64,000 nucleotides of DNA from CADEFF01 sp964569315 (GCA_964569315.1 CAZMUZ010000001.1:52025-116024); one strand, 5' to 3'. Shown: positions 25,091 to 34,365, counted from the stretch's first letter. Translations and numbers: made by a program. Notes: generated by a model from the letters alone, not told the origin.

Positions 25091-25564
25091 TCAGTCGATG
25101 CGGATCGGGAAATTGAAATAGACCGACGGTCGGCCGTAATAGGCCGGCGGCGGCGCATAGTAATACTGCGGACGCTGCGGCAGGATCACGATGCCCCCGG
25201 GGCGCGTGTTGTAGTACGTGTTGTAGTAATAGACCGGCGCGCGCGGTCGATCGTTCCGGCGCCAGTTGTTGCCCCAGTTGCTCCAATCGTGGCCCCAGTT
25301 CTTCCGGTTGCCCCAATTGCGGTCGTCATCCTGCTTCCAGCGGTCGCGATCGCGGTTCCAATTGCCGTAGTTCTGTCCCCAGTTGCGGTCATGGTTCTGA
25401 CCCCAGTCATGGCCATAATTCTGGCCCCAGCGGCGATTGTCGTCGTCGTTCCACTCGCGCCGGCGCCAATCGTCGTCATCGTCCGCCATGACCGGCATTG
25501 CCACCGAGAGCGCTCCGACGAGCGCCATCGCGGCCAGGGCAAATCGGCTGAATCCTCTCGCCAT
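25091..25564 (-). CDS. Secreted Trp/Asn/Asp-rich repeat protein, unknown function
   Basis: A 157-aa protein of unrecognised family. A clear signal peptide (MARGFSRFALAAMALVGALSVAMPVMA) is followed by an acidic DDDDDW stretch, then residues ~42-105 with irregular repeats built on W-G-Q/N-N and D/N-R-N-W (for example WGQNYGHDWGQN). The C-terminal part is rich in Tyr and Pro (VYYYNTYYNTRPGG, PQYYYAPPPAYYG). The start at ATG 25564 has GGGAGGAG upstream. It is probably an exported surface or periplasmic protein; alternating aromatic and polar residues could bind glycans, metals or form a low-complexity assembly. The DNA also repeats, with CCCCAGTT-like units every ~15-25 nt. Confidence 0.8.
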   Translation of the reverse strand: MARGFSRFALAAMALVGALSVAMPVMADDDDDWRRREWNDDDNRRWGQNYGHDWGQNHDRNWGQNYGNWNRDRDRWKQDDDRNWGNRKNWGHDWSNWGNNWRRNDRPRAPVYYYNTYYNTRPGGIVILPQRPQYYYAPPPAYYGRPSVYFNFPIRID

Positions 25565-25823
25565 CGTCTCCTCCCAGGAACCCGCCCGGCTGCCGAGGAC
25601 GCGGCCAGGAGGTCCGTGATTGGTTGGAGCGGGGTTCCTCCGAAAATCGGAATGGTTTCCGGGGTCCCGTTCCCCGAGTGCGGCATGAAGCCCCGCCTCC
25701 CGCAGCCGACAACGAGAGACGAGGGCCGTCTGCCGGCTCGCAATCCTCTCCACGCACCATGGGGAGAAACCCTGCGTGCGGAAAGAGCCCGCTGAGGCCT
25801 GCCCTTCCGATGTCGCAGCCGCC

Positions 25824-25850
25824 GATTTCCGCGTGCGGAAAGCGGAAATC
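25824..25850 (-). terminator. 9-bp hairpin after the creatinase-like gene
   Basis: GATTTCCGC, a 9-nt loop and GCGGAAATC lie 6-32 nt downstream of the minus-strand stop at 25856. No T-run follows, so it may act as a Rho-assisted terminator or 3' stabiliser. The 12-mer GCGTGCGGAAAG within it also occurs near 25774. Confidence 0.45.
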
Positions 25851-25855
25851 CGCGG

Positions 25856-27064
25856 TCAGACCGTGACCAGCGTCCGGGGCAGCTTCGAAAGGGGCTTGAG
25901 GCCCGTTTCCGTGGCGAGGAGGGTGTCGATCCAGGCGGCGCCGCTGCCGCCGGGCCAGTTCTCCCAGACGTCGAACTGGTTCTCGAAGTTGAACACCATG
26001 CCGGGTTCGATCGGCCGATCGGGCAGCCCGTCATGCGGCTCGACCCAGTAAGAGCCGCACCAATCGGGCGGCACCGCGATGCCGAGGGCGTAGCCGCCCA
26101 CCCACCAGACGTATTTCTGCAGCCCCGCCTCCTCGATGTAGCGCTTGCCGAGCGTCGCGACCTTGCTCCAGGTATCGCCGATTCTGACCCCTGCGCAGAT
26201 CGCGTCGATGCAGCCGGCCGAGCGATCCATCAGGTCGGTCCAGCGGCGGTCGGGTTCGCCGAGCGAAAAAGTCCGGTTGAGGTTGACGTGGTAGCGATGC
26301 AGCGAGGCGCAGAAATCGACGAAGACGAGATCGCCCGCCTTGATCTTGCGATGCTGCGGCGCGCTGTGATGGGTGCCGGCGCGCGGGCCCGAGCCGATCA
26401 TGCTGCGGATCCCGGGATAGCCGCCCCCCGCCTTCATGAGGCTCTGCATCAGCGCGGCCTCGATTTCCGTCTCCATGACGCCGACGCCGATCGCATCCCG
26501 CGCGGCGCCCATCGCGGCATCGGCGATCAGGGCCGCCTGGCGCACGACGGCGATCTCGTTCGGCGACTTGACGAGCCGCAGCTCCTCGACGAGATGCGGT
26601 TCCGCGACGCACTTGCCCTGCTCGGCGAGGCGCTTGCCGAGCGCTTCCATGATCGTCGCGTCCGGCGAATAGCCGCCCGGCTCGATCGCGATCCGCGCGT
26701 TGGCGAGACCGGCCTCCGCGATCGTCTTCGCGATGGTCTCGATCGCCGCCGCGGCGGGCGCATAGTCGAGCCACACCACCCGGTCGATCTCGGGCGTGGT
26801 GGAGAGGATCGTGCTGTGGGTGTGGTAGTCGAAGAAGACGGTGTCGTCGCGGTCGGCGCGCAGCAGCAGCCCCGTCAGATTCCGCGAATGATACCAGATC
26901 ATGTCGTAGCCGGTGAGCCAGGTCAGGCTCGCCGGCGTCGTCACGTAGATAGCGGCGATGTCCTTCGCGGCTAGCGCCTTCCGCACCCGCGCCCGGCGCG
27001 CGGCATATTCCTCGGGCGGAAAGGGCTGCGGCCAGTCGATCTGCTCGCGAATATATTGCTGCAT
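25856..27064 (-). CDS. Creatinase-like M24 family protein lacking most metal ligands
   Basis: A 402-aa creatinase/prolidase-fold protein, almost exactly creatinase length. N-terminal domain ~1-165, C-terminal pita-bread ~166-400 (GPRAGTHHSAPQHRKIKAGDLVFVDF). Of the five M24 metal ligands, D250 and probably E361 remain, but the second Asp is N261 (YHVNLNRT), the His is Y325 (GGYALG) and the last Glu is I379. Metal-free creatinase shows the same kind of loss and uses His232 as catalytic base; a His pair sits at 232-233 here. It is therefore likely a metal-independent C-N hydrolase on a creatine- or ectoine-like molecule. The start ATG 27064 has GAGGA 8 nt upstream. It is divergent from the dimethylformamidase genes. 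Confidence 0.82.
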   Translation of the reverse strand: MQQYIREQIDWPQPFPPEEYAARRARVRKALAAKDIAAIYVTTPASLTWLTGYDMIWYHSRNLTGLLLRADRDDTVFFDYHTHSTILSTTPEIDRVVWLDYAPAAAAIETIAKTIAEAGLANARIAIEPGGYSPDATIMEALGKRLAEQGKCVAEPHLVEELRLVKSPNEIAVVRQAALIADAAMGAARDAIGVGVMETEIEAALMQSLMKAGGGYPGIRSMIGSGPRAGTHHSAPQHRKIKAGDLVFVDFCASLHRYHVNLNRTFSLGEPDRRWTDLMDRSAGCIDAICAGVRIGDTWSKVATLGKRYIEEAGLQKYVWWVGGYALGIAVPPDWCGSYWVEPHDGLPDRPIEPGMVFNFENQFDVWENWPGGSGAAWIDTLLATETGLKPLSKLPRTLVTV

Positions 27065-27256
27065 GGCCCCGTCCTCGTTCCCTTGTGCTCCGCCGGGCTT
27101 GCTCGTGCGATCCACCGGATCGCTTGCCAGAAAGGCGGCCGGAAATCATTCTCATCTCGGCCGCGTCCTGTCCATCCGCATCGGGCAGGCCGGCCGGCGC
27201 ATCGGACGAACGGGTTGCGGCCGCGGCGCCGGGGAAGATCGGGAGAGGGGACGGAC

Positions 27257-27556
27257 ATGAGCGAGATCGACCGGTCGCGGCGCGACCTCATCGAGGAGTT
27301 TCGACGCACCCCGATCGGGCGCCACAGCCCCGATCTCCGCTTGCTGCTGAACCGTCTGCGCACCGGCCAGGGCGATGCGCCTTACATCCTCGTCTGCACC
27401 GTGCCGCATCGCGAATGGCGGCTCGCCCGCAAGGCGCCGCGCCGCATGTCGCCCGTCACCCTGATTCCCGGCCAGGTGTTTTCCTCGCCGGAAGAGGCGG
27501 AATGGGCGGTCTTCAAGCTGCTCTGGCAGGAGCGTACGGGCGAGGTGCTGTCATGA
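27257..27556 (+). CDS. dmfA1: N,N-dimethylformamidase small (alpha) subunit
   Basis: A 99-aa soluble protein directly upstream of, and overlapping by ATGA, the large-subunit gene. Characterised dimethylformamidases are made of a ~130-residue small and a ~760-residue large subunit encoded in this order, so position and size support the call. The sequence is basic and helical at the N-terminus (SEIDRSRRDLIEEFRRTPIGRHSPDLRLLLNRLR) and then has VTLIPGQVFSSPEEAEWAVFKLLWQERTG. It is about 30 residues shorter than the described subunit. The start ATG 27257 follows GGGAGAGGGG. The identification is mainly contextual. Confidence 0.72.
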   Translation: MSEIDRSRRDLIEEFRRTPIGRHSPDLRLLLNRLRTGQGDAPYILVCTVPHREWRLARKAPRRMSPVTLIPGQVFSSPEEAEWAVFKLLWQERTGEVLS

Positions 27557-29832
27557 CCGACGCCCTGCCGAAGAAGCGCATGCTGGGCTATGCGGACGAG
27601 ATCAGCCGCGCGCCCGGCGAGAAGATCCGCTTCATGGTGAGTTGCGACGGGGTGGAGAGCTACGATGCCGCGATCGTTCGTCTGATCTCCGGCGATCGGC
27701 ACCCGGAGAGCTTCGGCTTCATCGAAGAGCCCGTCGCGACGCCGCTCCAGGGACGCTATCGCGGCCGGAATCAGCCGCTTCACGCGGGCTCCTATGCCGT
27801 GATCGACGATTGGGACGGCTTCGCTCTCGAGAGCTTCACGCTGCAGGCGATGGTCTGGCCGACCCGGCCCGGGCAGGGTCGGCAGGTGGTGCTGGGGCGT
27901 TTCTCTGCCGGCGAGCGCCGAGGCTATGCGCTGATCCTCGACGAGGAGGGCGCCGCCGCGCTCGAGATCGGCGACGGGACGCGCACGGTCCGGGTCGCGA
28001 GCGGCGTGGCGCTCCACTCGCGGCGCTGGGCCTTCGTGGGGGCGAGCTTCGATGCGCGCAGCGGCACCGCCCGGCTTTATCAGGAGCCGCTCGAGATCCT
28101 CGCCGATTCGGGCCCCGTCGCAAGGGAAGCGCATCTCGACCTTCGGCCTGCGCGCAACGGCGCGCCCTTCCTCATCGCGGCCGACACCGCCGGCATGCCG
28201 GGCGGCAAGCTCGTGGCCGGCCACCATTTCGACGGCAAGATCGAGGCGCCGAGGGCGGCCGGCGCCGCGCTCGACCGCGCCGCCATGCAGGCGCTGATCC
28301 GGCCGTCGGCGGGATTTCCGGCGGCCATCGTCGGGGCCTGGGATTTCTCGCGCGACATCATGACCGACCGCATCTGCGATATTTCGCCGAGCCGGCACCA
28401 CGGTCGGATCGTCAACCTGCCGACCCGTGCCATGAAGGGGCACAACTGGACCGGCGAGGCGCTCGATTGGACCAAGGCGCCCGATCACTACGGTGCGATC
28501 CATTTCCATTCGGACGACATGTATGACGCCGGCTGGGAGCCGGATTTCGATCTGCTGATCCCGGAAACGATGCGCAGCGGAGTCTATGCGGCGAAGCTGA
28601 CCGCGCCGGACGGCGAGGTCGAATACATCCCGTTCTTCGTGCGGCCCCGGCGCGGCAGCGCCACGGCGGAGGCGGTGGTGCTGATGCCGACGGCGAGTTA
28701 TCTCGCCTATGCGAACGAGCGCGCCGGGCTCGAGGGCGGCGGCTATCTGCACGCTTTCTCGAACCATCTGACGGCGCTCGGCGCCAACGATCTCTGGCTC
28801 AACGATCATCCGGAGATCGGCAGCTCTCTCTACGATCGTCACAGCGACGGCAGCGGCGTGGCCTACAGCTCGCGGCTTCGCCCGATCCTGAATTTCCGTC
28901 CCGGCGTGACCAATTCCTGGATCGGCCCGGCCGGCACCGCGCCCTGGCAGTTCAACGCCGATCTCGCTCTCATCGCCTGGCTCGAGGCCAAGGGCATCGC
29001 CTATGACGTCATCACCGACGAGGACCTTCACGAGGAAGGGCTCTCGCTCCTCGCGCGCTATCGCGCCGTGATGACCGGCAGCCATCCCGAGTACTACTCG
29101 AAGGAGATGTATGACGGGCTCGCCGCCTATCTCGAGCGCGGCGGGCGGCTGATGTATCTCGGCGGCAACGGCTTCTACTGGCGCGTTGCCTATCATCGCA
29201 CGCTGCCGGGCGCGATGGAGCTGCGCCGCGCCGAGGACGGCATCCGGGACTGGGTCGCCGAGGGCGGCGAGTATTACCACAGCTTCACCGGCGAATATGG
29301 CGGGATGTGGTCGCGGATGGGCCGGCCGATCCATGCGCTCGCCGGCATCGGCATGATCTCGCAGGGCTTCGACATCAGCTCCTACTACCGGCGGAAGCCG
29401 GCCGCGTCGGACCCGCGGGCCGCCTTCGTCTTCGACGGCGTCGAGGGCGACATCATCGGCGATTTCGGCACGGTCGGGGGCGGCGCCGCCGGTATCGAGC
29501 TCGATCGCTACGATCCGGCCCAGGGCTCGCCCGCCCACGCGCTGGTTCTGGCATCCTCGGAGAACCATACCGACAGCTACTATCCCTCGCCGGAGGAGGT
29601 GAACAACGTGACCTCCATGATGGATGCGCGGCAAAACGCCAATCTGCGCGCCGATATGGTGTTTTTCGAGACGCCGCAGGGCGGCGCCGTGTTCTCGACC
29701 GGCTCGATCTCGTGGCTCGGAAGCCTTGCGCATCGCCGCGGCGACAACCCCGTCTCGCGCATCACCGAGAACGTGCTCCGGCGCTTCACCGACCCCGCGC
29801 CCTTCGTCATTCCCGGGTACGGAAAATCATGA
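27553..29832 (+). CDS. dmfA2: N,N-dimethylformamidase large (beta) subunit
   Basis: A 759-aa protein matching the length of known N,N-dimethylformamidase large subunits, which hydrolyse dimethylformamide to formate and dimethylamine at a mononuclear iron site. The first half (~60-280) contains a LamG/jelly-roll-like region (FALESFTLQAMVWPTRPGQGRQVVLGRFS). The second half has AEAVVLMPTASYLAYANER, a Tyr-rich segment and TGSHPEYYSKEMYDGLAAYLERGGRLMYLGGNG. H511 and E513 in SHPEYY match the His-x-Glu that I remember at the iron site, and nearby tyrosines could be the other ligands. Translation is coupled to the small subunit. The natural substrate may be another N-substituted formamide. Confidence 0.9.
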   Translation: MTDALPKKRMLGYADEISRAPGEKIRFMVSCDGVESYDAAIVRLISGDRHPESFGFIEEPVATPLQGRYRGRNQPLHAGSYAVIDDWDGFALESFTLQAMVWPTRPGQGRQVVLGRFSAGERRGYALILDEEGAAALEIGDGTRTVRVASGVALHSRRWAFVGASFDARSGTARLYQEPLEILADSGPVAREAHLDLRPARNGAPFLIAADTAGMPGGKLVAGHHFDGKIEAPRAAGAALDRAAMQALIRPSAGFPAAIVGAWDFSRDIMTDRICDISPSRHHGRIVNLPTRAMKGHNWTGEALDWTKAPDHYGAIHFHSDDMYDAGWEPDFDLLIPETMRSGVYAAKLTAPDGEVEYIPFFVRPRRGSATAEAVVLMPTASYLAYANERAGLEGGGYLHAFSNHLTALGANDLWLNDHPEIGSSLYDRHSDGSGVAYSSRLRPILNFRPGVTNSWIGPAGTAPWQFNADLALIAWLEAKGIAYDVITDEDLHEEGLSLLARYRAVMTGSHPEYYSKEMYDGLAAYLERGGRLMYLGGNGFYWRVAYHRTLPGAMELRRAEDGIRDWVAEGGEYYHSFTGEYGGMWSRMGRPIHALAGIGMISQGFDISSYYRRKPAASDPRAAFVFDGVEGDIIGDFGTVGGGAAGIELDRYDPAQGSPAHALVLASSENHTDSYYPSPEEVNNVTSMMDARQNANLRADMVFFETPQGGAVFSTGSISWLGSLAHRRGDNPVSRITENVLRRFTDPAPFVIPGYGKS

Positions 29833-30103
29833 ATTAATATTTATATATCAGCAGCTTACGAAAACCGTCATCGAATTTCCGGATGAATCGCCCCGGGCGG
29901 CGAAGGATTGCCGGCCAACCGGCGTGAAACCATTGCCGATGCCGCGGGCGAAACCGGTTCCCCGCGCCGCCGACGAACATTGAATATCAATCTCCAGAGT
30001 TCTATTTCATGGGTGGCAGCAGGCGGCAGGGAAGGGCGCCCGATCGGAAAAGCGGGCGACAGATGACAGGATCGATCGGCGGCCCCGGGGCGGAGATTCG
30101 CGC
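29833..30103. promoter_or_regulatory. Gap before the RND pump; AT-rich tract
   Basis: Starts with an AT-rich tract (about 29833-29852, ATTAATATTTATATATC) of a kind rare in this window, suited to promoter or UP-element function. A small GCCGG-CCAA-CCGGC hairpin is at 29910-29923. No gene seen. Confidence 0.3.
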
Positions 30104-31258
30104 ATGAAGCGCCTCGGCCTATTGCTGGTCCTGTTCGCCCTGATCGGTGCGGCCGCCTATTATTTCCATTTCGAGAAAAGCGGCAGCGACGCCGCGGTCG
30201 TGACCGACCTGCCGGCGGCGGTCGAGCCGGTGCTCGCCGGCGACGTCGTCCAGAAACCGATGCCGATCGACATCGACACGGTCGGTCGCGTCCAGGCGAT
30301 CTCCACGGTCGCCGTACGCTCGCGCATCGACGGCGTGATCGAGTCGGTGGAAGTGGCGGACGGCCAGGAGGTGACGGCCGGCGAAATCCTGTTCACTCTC
30401 GACGATCAGGAGGCCCAGGCCGAGCTTCGCACCGCGGAAGCCACGCTCGAGCGTGATCGCTCGAACCTCGCCATCGCGCAGCGCGACGAGGAACGGCTGC
30501 AGCCGCTCGCCGCCAAGGATTTCGCCTCGCGTCAGCAGCTAGACCAGCTCGCCGCTGCGACCGCCGCGGCCAAGGCGACCGTCTCCGCCGACGAGGCGCA
30601 ACTCGAAGCCGCCAGGATCCGGCTTTCCTACACCGTGATCCGCGCGCCCATCGACGGGCGGATCGGCACGATCGCCTCAAAGGTGGGCAGCTCGATCCGG
30701 CCGAACGACGTGACCGCGCTGATGACCATCAACCAGCTTCAGCCGATCTACGTCTCCTTCGCCATCCCGCAGCGCCACCTGGGCGATCTCCAGGACGCGA
30801 TGGCGAAGGGCGCGCTTCCGGTGATTGCCAAGATACCGGGCCGCGAGGACGAGCCGCAGGCCGGCAGCGTGACCTTCATCGAGAACGAGGTCGACGCTAC
30901 GACCAACACGGTCTCGCTGAAGGCGACCTTCCCGAACGCGAGCGATCGGCTCTGGCCGGGGCAGTATGTGAACGTCGTGGTCACGCTCTCGGTCGACGAG
31001 ACCGCGATCGTGGTGCCGTCGGATGCCGTGCAGATCAGCCAGGACGGCAGCTATGTCTTCGTCATCCACCCGGACTCGACCGTCGAGTTGCGGCCGATCA
31101 CGGTCGCCCGCACGGTCGGTGCCGAGACGGTCGTCGCCAAGGGGCTGCAACCCGGCGAGCGCGTCGTGACCGAGGGCCAGCTCCGGCTCGAGCCCGGCAG
31201 CAAGGTCGAAATCAAGGCGCCCGTCGCCGCCGCCGTCGAAACGGCCGCCCGGCCGTGA
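30104..31258 (+). CDS. RND efflux periplasmic adaptor (membrane fusion protein)
   Basis: A 384-aa HlyD/MexA-type adaptor that links the inner-membrane pump to an outer-membrane channel. An uncleaved N-terminal membrane helix (RLGLLLVLFALIGAAAYYF) is followed by a lipoyl half-motif (VRSRIDGVIESVEVADGQEVTAGEILFTLDD), a coiled-coil hairpin (~100-175), the second half-motif (VIRAPIDGRIGTIASKVGSSI) and beta-barrel and membrane-proximal domains (GSVTFIENEVDATTNTVSLKATFPN). It has no lipoprotein cysteine. It overlaps the pump gene by GTGA. No outer-membrane channel gene is present in the window, so the pump probably shares one encoded elsewhere. Confidence 0.93.
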   Translation: MKRLGLLLVLFALIGAAAYYFHFEKSGSDAAVVTDLPAAVEPVLAGDVVQKPMPIDIDTVGRVQAISTVAVRSRIDGVIESVEVADGQEVTAGEILFTLDDQEAQAELRTAEATLERDRSNLAIAQRDEERLQPLAAKDFASRQQLDQLAAATAAAKATVSADEAQLEAARIRLSYTVIRAPIDGRIGTIASKVGSSIRPNDVTALMTINQLQPIYVSFAIPQRHLGDLQDAMAKGALPVIAKIPGREDEPQAGSVTFIENEVDATTNTVSLKATFPNASDRLWPGQYVNVVVTLSVDETAIVVPSDAVQISQDGSYVFVIHPDSTVELRPITVARTVGAETVVAKGLQPGERVVTEGQLRLEPGSKVEIKAPVAAAVETAARP

Positions 31259-34200
31259 CCCTCCCGGAGCTCTGCATCCGGCGGCCGGTGATGACGAGCC
31301 TGCTGATGCTTTCCTTCGTGGTGGTCGGCTTCTTCGGCTATCGGTTGCTCCCCGTCGCCGCGCTGCCCACGGTCGATTTTCCGACCATCTCCGTCTCCGC
31401 GAACCTTTCCGGCGCCAGCCCCGAAACCATGGCCGCCTCGATCGCGACGCCGCTCGAGCGGCAGTTCGCGACGGTTCCCGGCATCGTCTCGATGACCTCG
31501 ACCAACACCCAGGGCGCCACGCGGATCGTGCTGCAGTTCGACCTCAGCCGCGACATCGACGACGCGGCGCTCGACGTGCAGGCTGCCCTGACCGCCGCGT
31601 CGCGGCGCCTGCCCACGGAGATGACGACGCCGCCGAGCTTCAGGAAGGTGAACCCCGCCGACCAGCCGGTGATCTTCCTGGCGCTCACCTCGAACACCCT
31701 GCCGCTTTCGGCTGTCGACGAGTATGCCGAGACGACCATCGCCCAGCGGCTTTCGACCGTGCTTGGGGTGGCGCAGGTCCAGGTCTACGGCTCGCAGAAA
31801 TATGCGGTACGCATCCAGGCCGATCCCAACGCGCTCGCCGCCATGGGCATCGGCTTCGACGAAATCGCGAATGCGGTCGCGGCCGCCAATTCCAACACGC
31901 CCGTCGGCTCGATGGACGGGCCGACCCGCAACCTCACGCTGGAGGCGTCCGGCCAGCTCACCCAGGCCTCGCAGTTCCGCCCGCTGATCGTGACCTACCG
32001 GAATGGCAATCCGGTGCGTCTCGAGGATGTGGCGAAGGTGCTGGACAGCGTCGAGGACGACAAGCGCGCGAGCTGGTTCAACGGCGAACGCTCCATCCTG
32101 CTCGCGGTGCAGCGCCAGCCCGGCGCCAATACCGTCGAGGTGGTGGACAGCATTCGCCGGCTCCTGCCCGAGCTTCAGGCGCAGCTTCCGGCCTCGGTCA
32201 AGCTCAGCGTCATGCTCGACCGCTCGGCCTCGATCCGCGCCTCGGTGGACGACGTCCAGTTCACGCTCGCCCTCACCATCGGCCTCGTGGTGCTGGTGAT
32301 CTTTCTCTTCCTGCGCAACGTGACCGCGACGATCATCCCGGCGCTGGCCTTGCCGGTATCGCTGGTCGGCACGTTCGGCGGCATGTATCTGCTGGGCTAT
32401 TCGATCGACAACCTGTCGCTGCTGGCGCTCATGCTCTCGGTCGGCTTCGTCGTGGACGACGCGATCGTGATGCTCGAGAACATCGTGCGCCACGTGGAGA
32501 AGGGAGAATCGCCCTGGGAGGCCGCCCTCAAGGGCTCGCGCGAAATCTCCTTCACCATCATCTCGATCACGCTCTCGCTGGTGGCGGTGTTCATTCCGGT
32601 GCTCTTCATGGGCGGCGTGGTCGGGCGCCTCTTCCGCGAGTTCGCCGTCACCATCAGCCTCACCATCCTGATCTCCGGCATCGTCTCGCTGACCCTCACC
32701 CCGATGATGTGCAGCCGGCTGCTGAAACCGGTCGATCACTCGCGGCAGAAGGGCGCGCTCTATCGCTGGTCCGAGGCGGGGTTCGACGCGATGTACCGGC
32801 TCTATGCGCGCACGCTCGGCTGGGCGCTCGCGGCGCGCCGCCTCATGCTGCTGATCACTCTCGCGACGATCGTCGGCACGGCCTATCTCTATTATGTCGT
32901 GCCGAAGGGCTTCTTCCCGACCGAGGATTCCGGCCTTCTCGTCGCTTCGACCGAGGGCGCGCCGGACGCTTCCTACGAGGCGATGACGGCGCTGCAACGG
33001 CAGGTCGAGACCATCATCCGCAGCGACCCCGAAGTCACCGTCGTCAACTCGACGGTCGGCGCCGGGGGCGGCGATTCGACGAATTCCGGCCGGCTTTTCA
33101 TCGGCCTCAAGCCGTTCGGCAGCCGCACCGTCCCGATCGACGAGGTGATCGACCGCCTGCGGCCGCGCCTCGCCGAGATCCCGGGCATCAACGTCTTCCT
33201 GCAGCCGATCCAGACCATCCAGATCGGCGGCCGTTCCTCGCGGAGCCAGTTCCAGTACACGATCCAGGGCACCGAGCTCGGCGAGCTGCAGAAGATCGCC
33301 CAGGAGTTCGAGGCCAGGTTCGCCGCCCTGCCGGGCCTTGCCGACGTCACCAGCGACCTCGATCTGCGCAATCCGCAGGCGATGGTCGATATCGACCGCG
33401 ACAAGGCGTCGGCGCTCAACGTCTCGGCCGAGCAGATCCGCGAGACGCTGTACGCGGCCTTCGGGTCGCGCGAGATCGCGACGATCTACACCCCGAGCAA
33501 CGACTATCAGGTTATCCTGGAGGCGGATCCCCGCTTTCAGCGCTCGGTCGAATCGCTTTCGGCGATCTATATCCGCTCGAGCGACGGCAAACTGGTGCCG
33601 CTCGATGCGGTGGCGACGGTGCGTCGCACCGCGGGGCCGCTCAGCGTGAACCATCAGGCGCAGCTACCGGCCGTCACGCTCTCCTTCAATCTTCGGCCCG
33701 GCACCTCGCTCGGCGATGCGGTCCAGGCCATCCGCGACATGGAGCGCGAGATTGCCCTTCCGGCGGGCGTCTCCACCAGCTTCCAGGGCACCGCCCAGGC
33801 ATTCGAGGATTCGCTCGCCGGCCAGGGCATCCTGCTTTTCGCCGCCGTCTTCGTGATCTATGTGGTGCTCGGCATCCTCTATGAGAGCACCATCCACCCC
33901 ATCACCATCCTCTCCGGCCTGCCGGCGGCGGGCCTGGGCGCGTTGCTGACGCTCATTCTCTTCAAGGTCGATCTCAGCGTGATCGCCATCATCGGCATCG
34001 TGATGCTGATCGGCATCGTGAAGAAGAACGCCATCATGATGGTCGACGTGGCGATCGAGCGGCGGCGCAATCTCGGCGAAACCCCCGAGGCGGCGATCCA
34101 CCAGGCCTGTCTGCTCCGGTTCCGGCCGATCATGATGACGACCATGGCGGCGCTGATGGGCACGCTCCCGATCGCCGTCGGCCATGGCGCCGGCGCCGAG

Positions 34201-34365
34201 CTGCGTCAGCCGCTGGGGCTGGCCGTGGTCGGCGGGCTCGCCGTCTCGCAGCTCCTGACGCTCTACATAACGCCGGTCGTCTATCTCTATCTGGAGCGGG
34301 TACAGGGCTGGCTGCATCGCGGTCCGGCGGCTGCCCCCGAAGCCCGGCTCGATCCGGCCGAATAG
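31255..34365 (+). CDS. RND efflux pump, AcrB/MdtB-type inner-membrane subunit
   Basis: A 1036-aa proton-driven multidrug exporter of typical length. The GTG start at 31255 overlaps the adaptor stop. It begins LPELCIRRPVMTSLLMLSFVVVG (helix 1), has the periplasmic porter region up to ~330, the central helices with VGFVVDDAIVMLENIVRHVEKGESPWEAALKGSREISFTIIS (the proton-relay Asp pair in DDA), a second periplasmic loop, and IVMLIGIVKKNAIMMVDVAIERRR near the C-terminus. The PAKLSVMLDRSASIRASVDDVQFTL type of sequence fits the MdtB/MdtC branch more than AcrB. Substrates are unknown. The sensor kinase gene follows after 280 bp, but a functional link is not shown. Confidence 0.94.
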   Translation: MTLPELCIRRPVMTSLLMLSFVVVGFFGYRLLPVAALPTVDFPTISVSANLSGASPETMAASIATPLERQFATVPGIVSMTSTNTQGATRIVLQFDLSRDIDDAALDVQAALTAASRRLPTEMTTPPSFRKVNPADQPVIFLALTSNTLPLSAVDEYAETTIAQRLSTVLGVAQVQVYGSQKYAVRIQADPNALAAMGIGFDEIANAVAAANSNTPVGSMDGPTRNLTLEASGQLTQASQFRPLIVTYRNGNPVRLEDVAKVLDSVEDDKRASWFNGERSILLAVQRQPGANTVEVVDSIRRLLPELQAQLPASVKLSVMLDRSASIRASVDDVQFTLALTIGLVVLVIFLFLRNVTATIIPALALPVSLVGTFGGMYLLGYSIDNLSLLALMLSVGFVVDDAIVMLENIVRHVEKGESPWEAALKGSREISFTIISITLSLVAVFIPVLFMGGVVGRLFREFAVTISLTILISGIVSLTLTPMMCSRLLKPVDHSRQKGALYRWSEAGFDAMYRLYARTLGWALAARRLMLLITLATIVGTAYLYYVVPKGFFPTEDSGLLVASTEGAPDASYEAMTALQRQVETIIRSDPEVTVVNSTVGAGGGDSTNSGRLFIGLKPFGSRTVPIDEVIDRLRPRLAEIPGINVFLQPIQTIQIGGRSSRSQFQYTIQGTELGELQKIAQEFEARFAALPGLADVTSDLDLRNPQAMVDIDRDKASALNVSAEQIRETLYAAFGSREIATIYTPSNDYQVILEADPRFQRSVESLSAIYIRSSDGKLVPLDAVATVRRTAGPLSVNHQAQLPAVTLSFNLRPGTSLGDAVQAIRDMEREIALPAGVSTSFQGTAQAFEDSLAGQGILLFAAVFVIYVVLGILYESTIHPITILSGLPAAGLGALLTLILFKVDLSVIAIIGIVMLIGIVKKNAIMMVDVAIERRRNLGETPEAAIHQACLLRFRPIMMTTMAALMGTLPIAVGHGAGAELRQPLGLAVVGGLAVSQLLTLYITPVVYLYLERVQGWLHRGPAAAPEARLDPAE

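Noticed and set aside
25180..25450. CRISPR-like or satellite repeat in the CCCCAGTT-rich stretch
   Set aside because: Units are irregular in length and lie in a coding frame; they reflect the protein's W-G-N/Q repeats.
27085..27552. N-terminal extension of the dimethylformamidase large subunit
   Set aside because: It overlaps the small-subunit gene in another frame; the ATGA junction at 27553 is the natural start.
31051..33654. Long minus-strand open frame across the RND pump
   Set aside because: Antisense to a clear pump gene; residues are Arg/Asp/His/Gly-rich with no hydrophobic or domain pattern.
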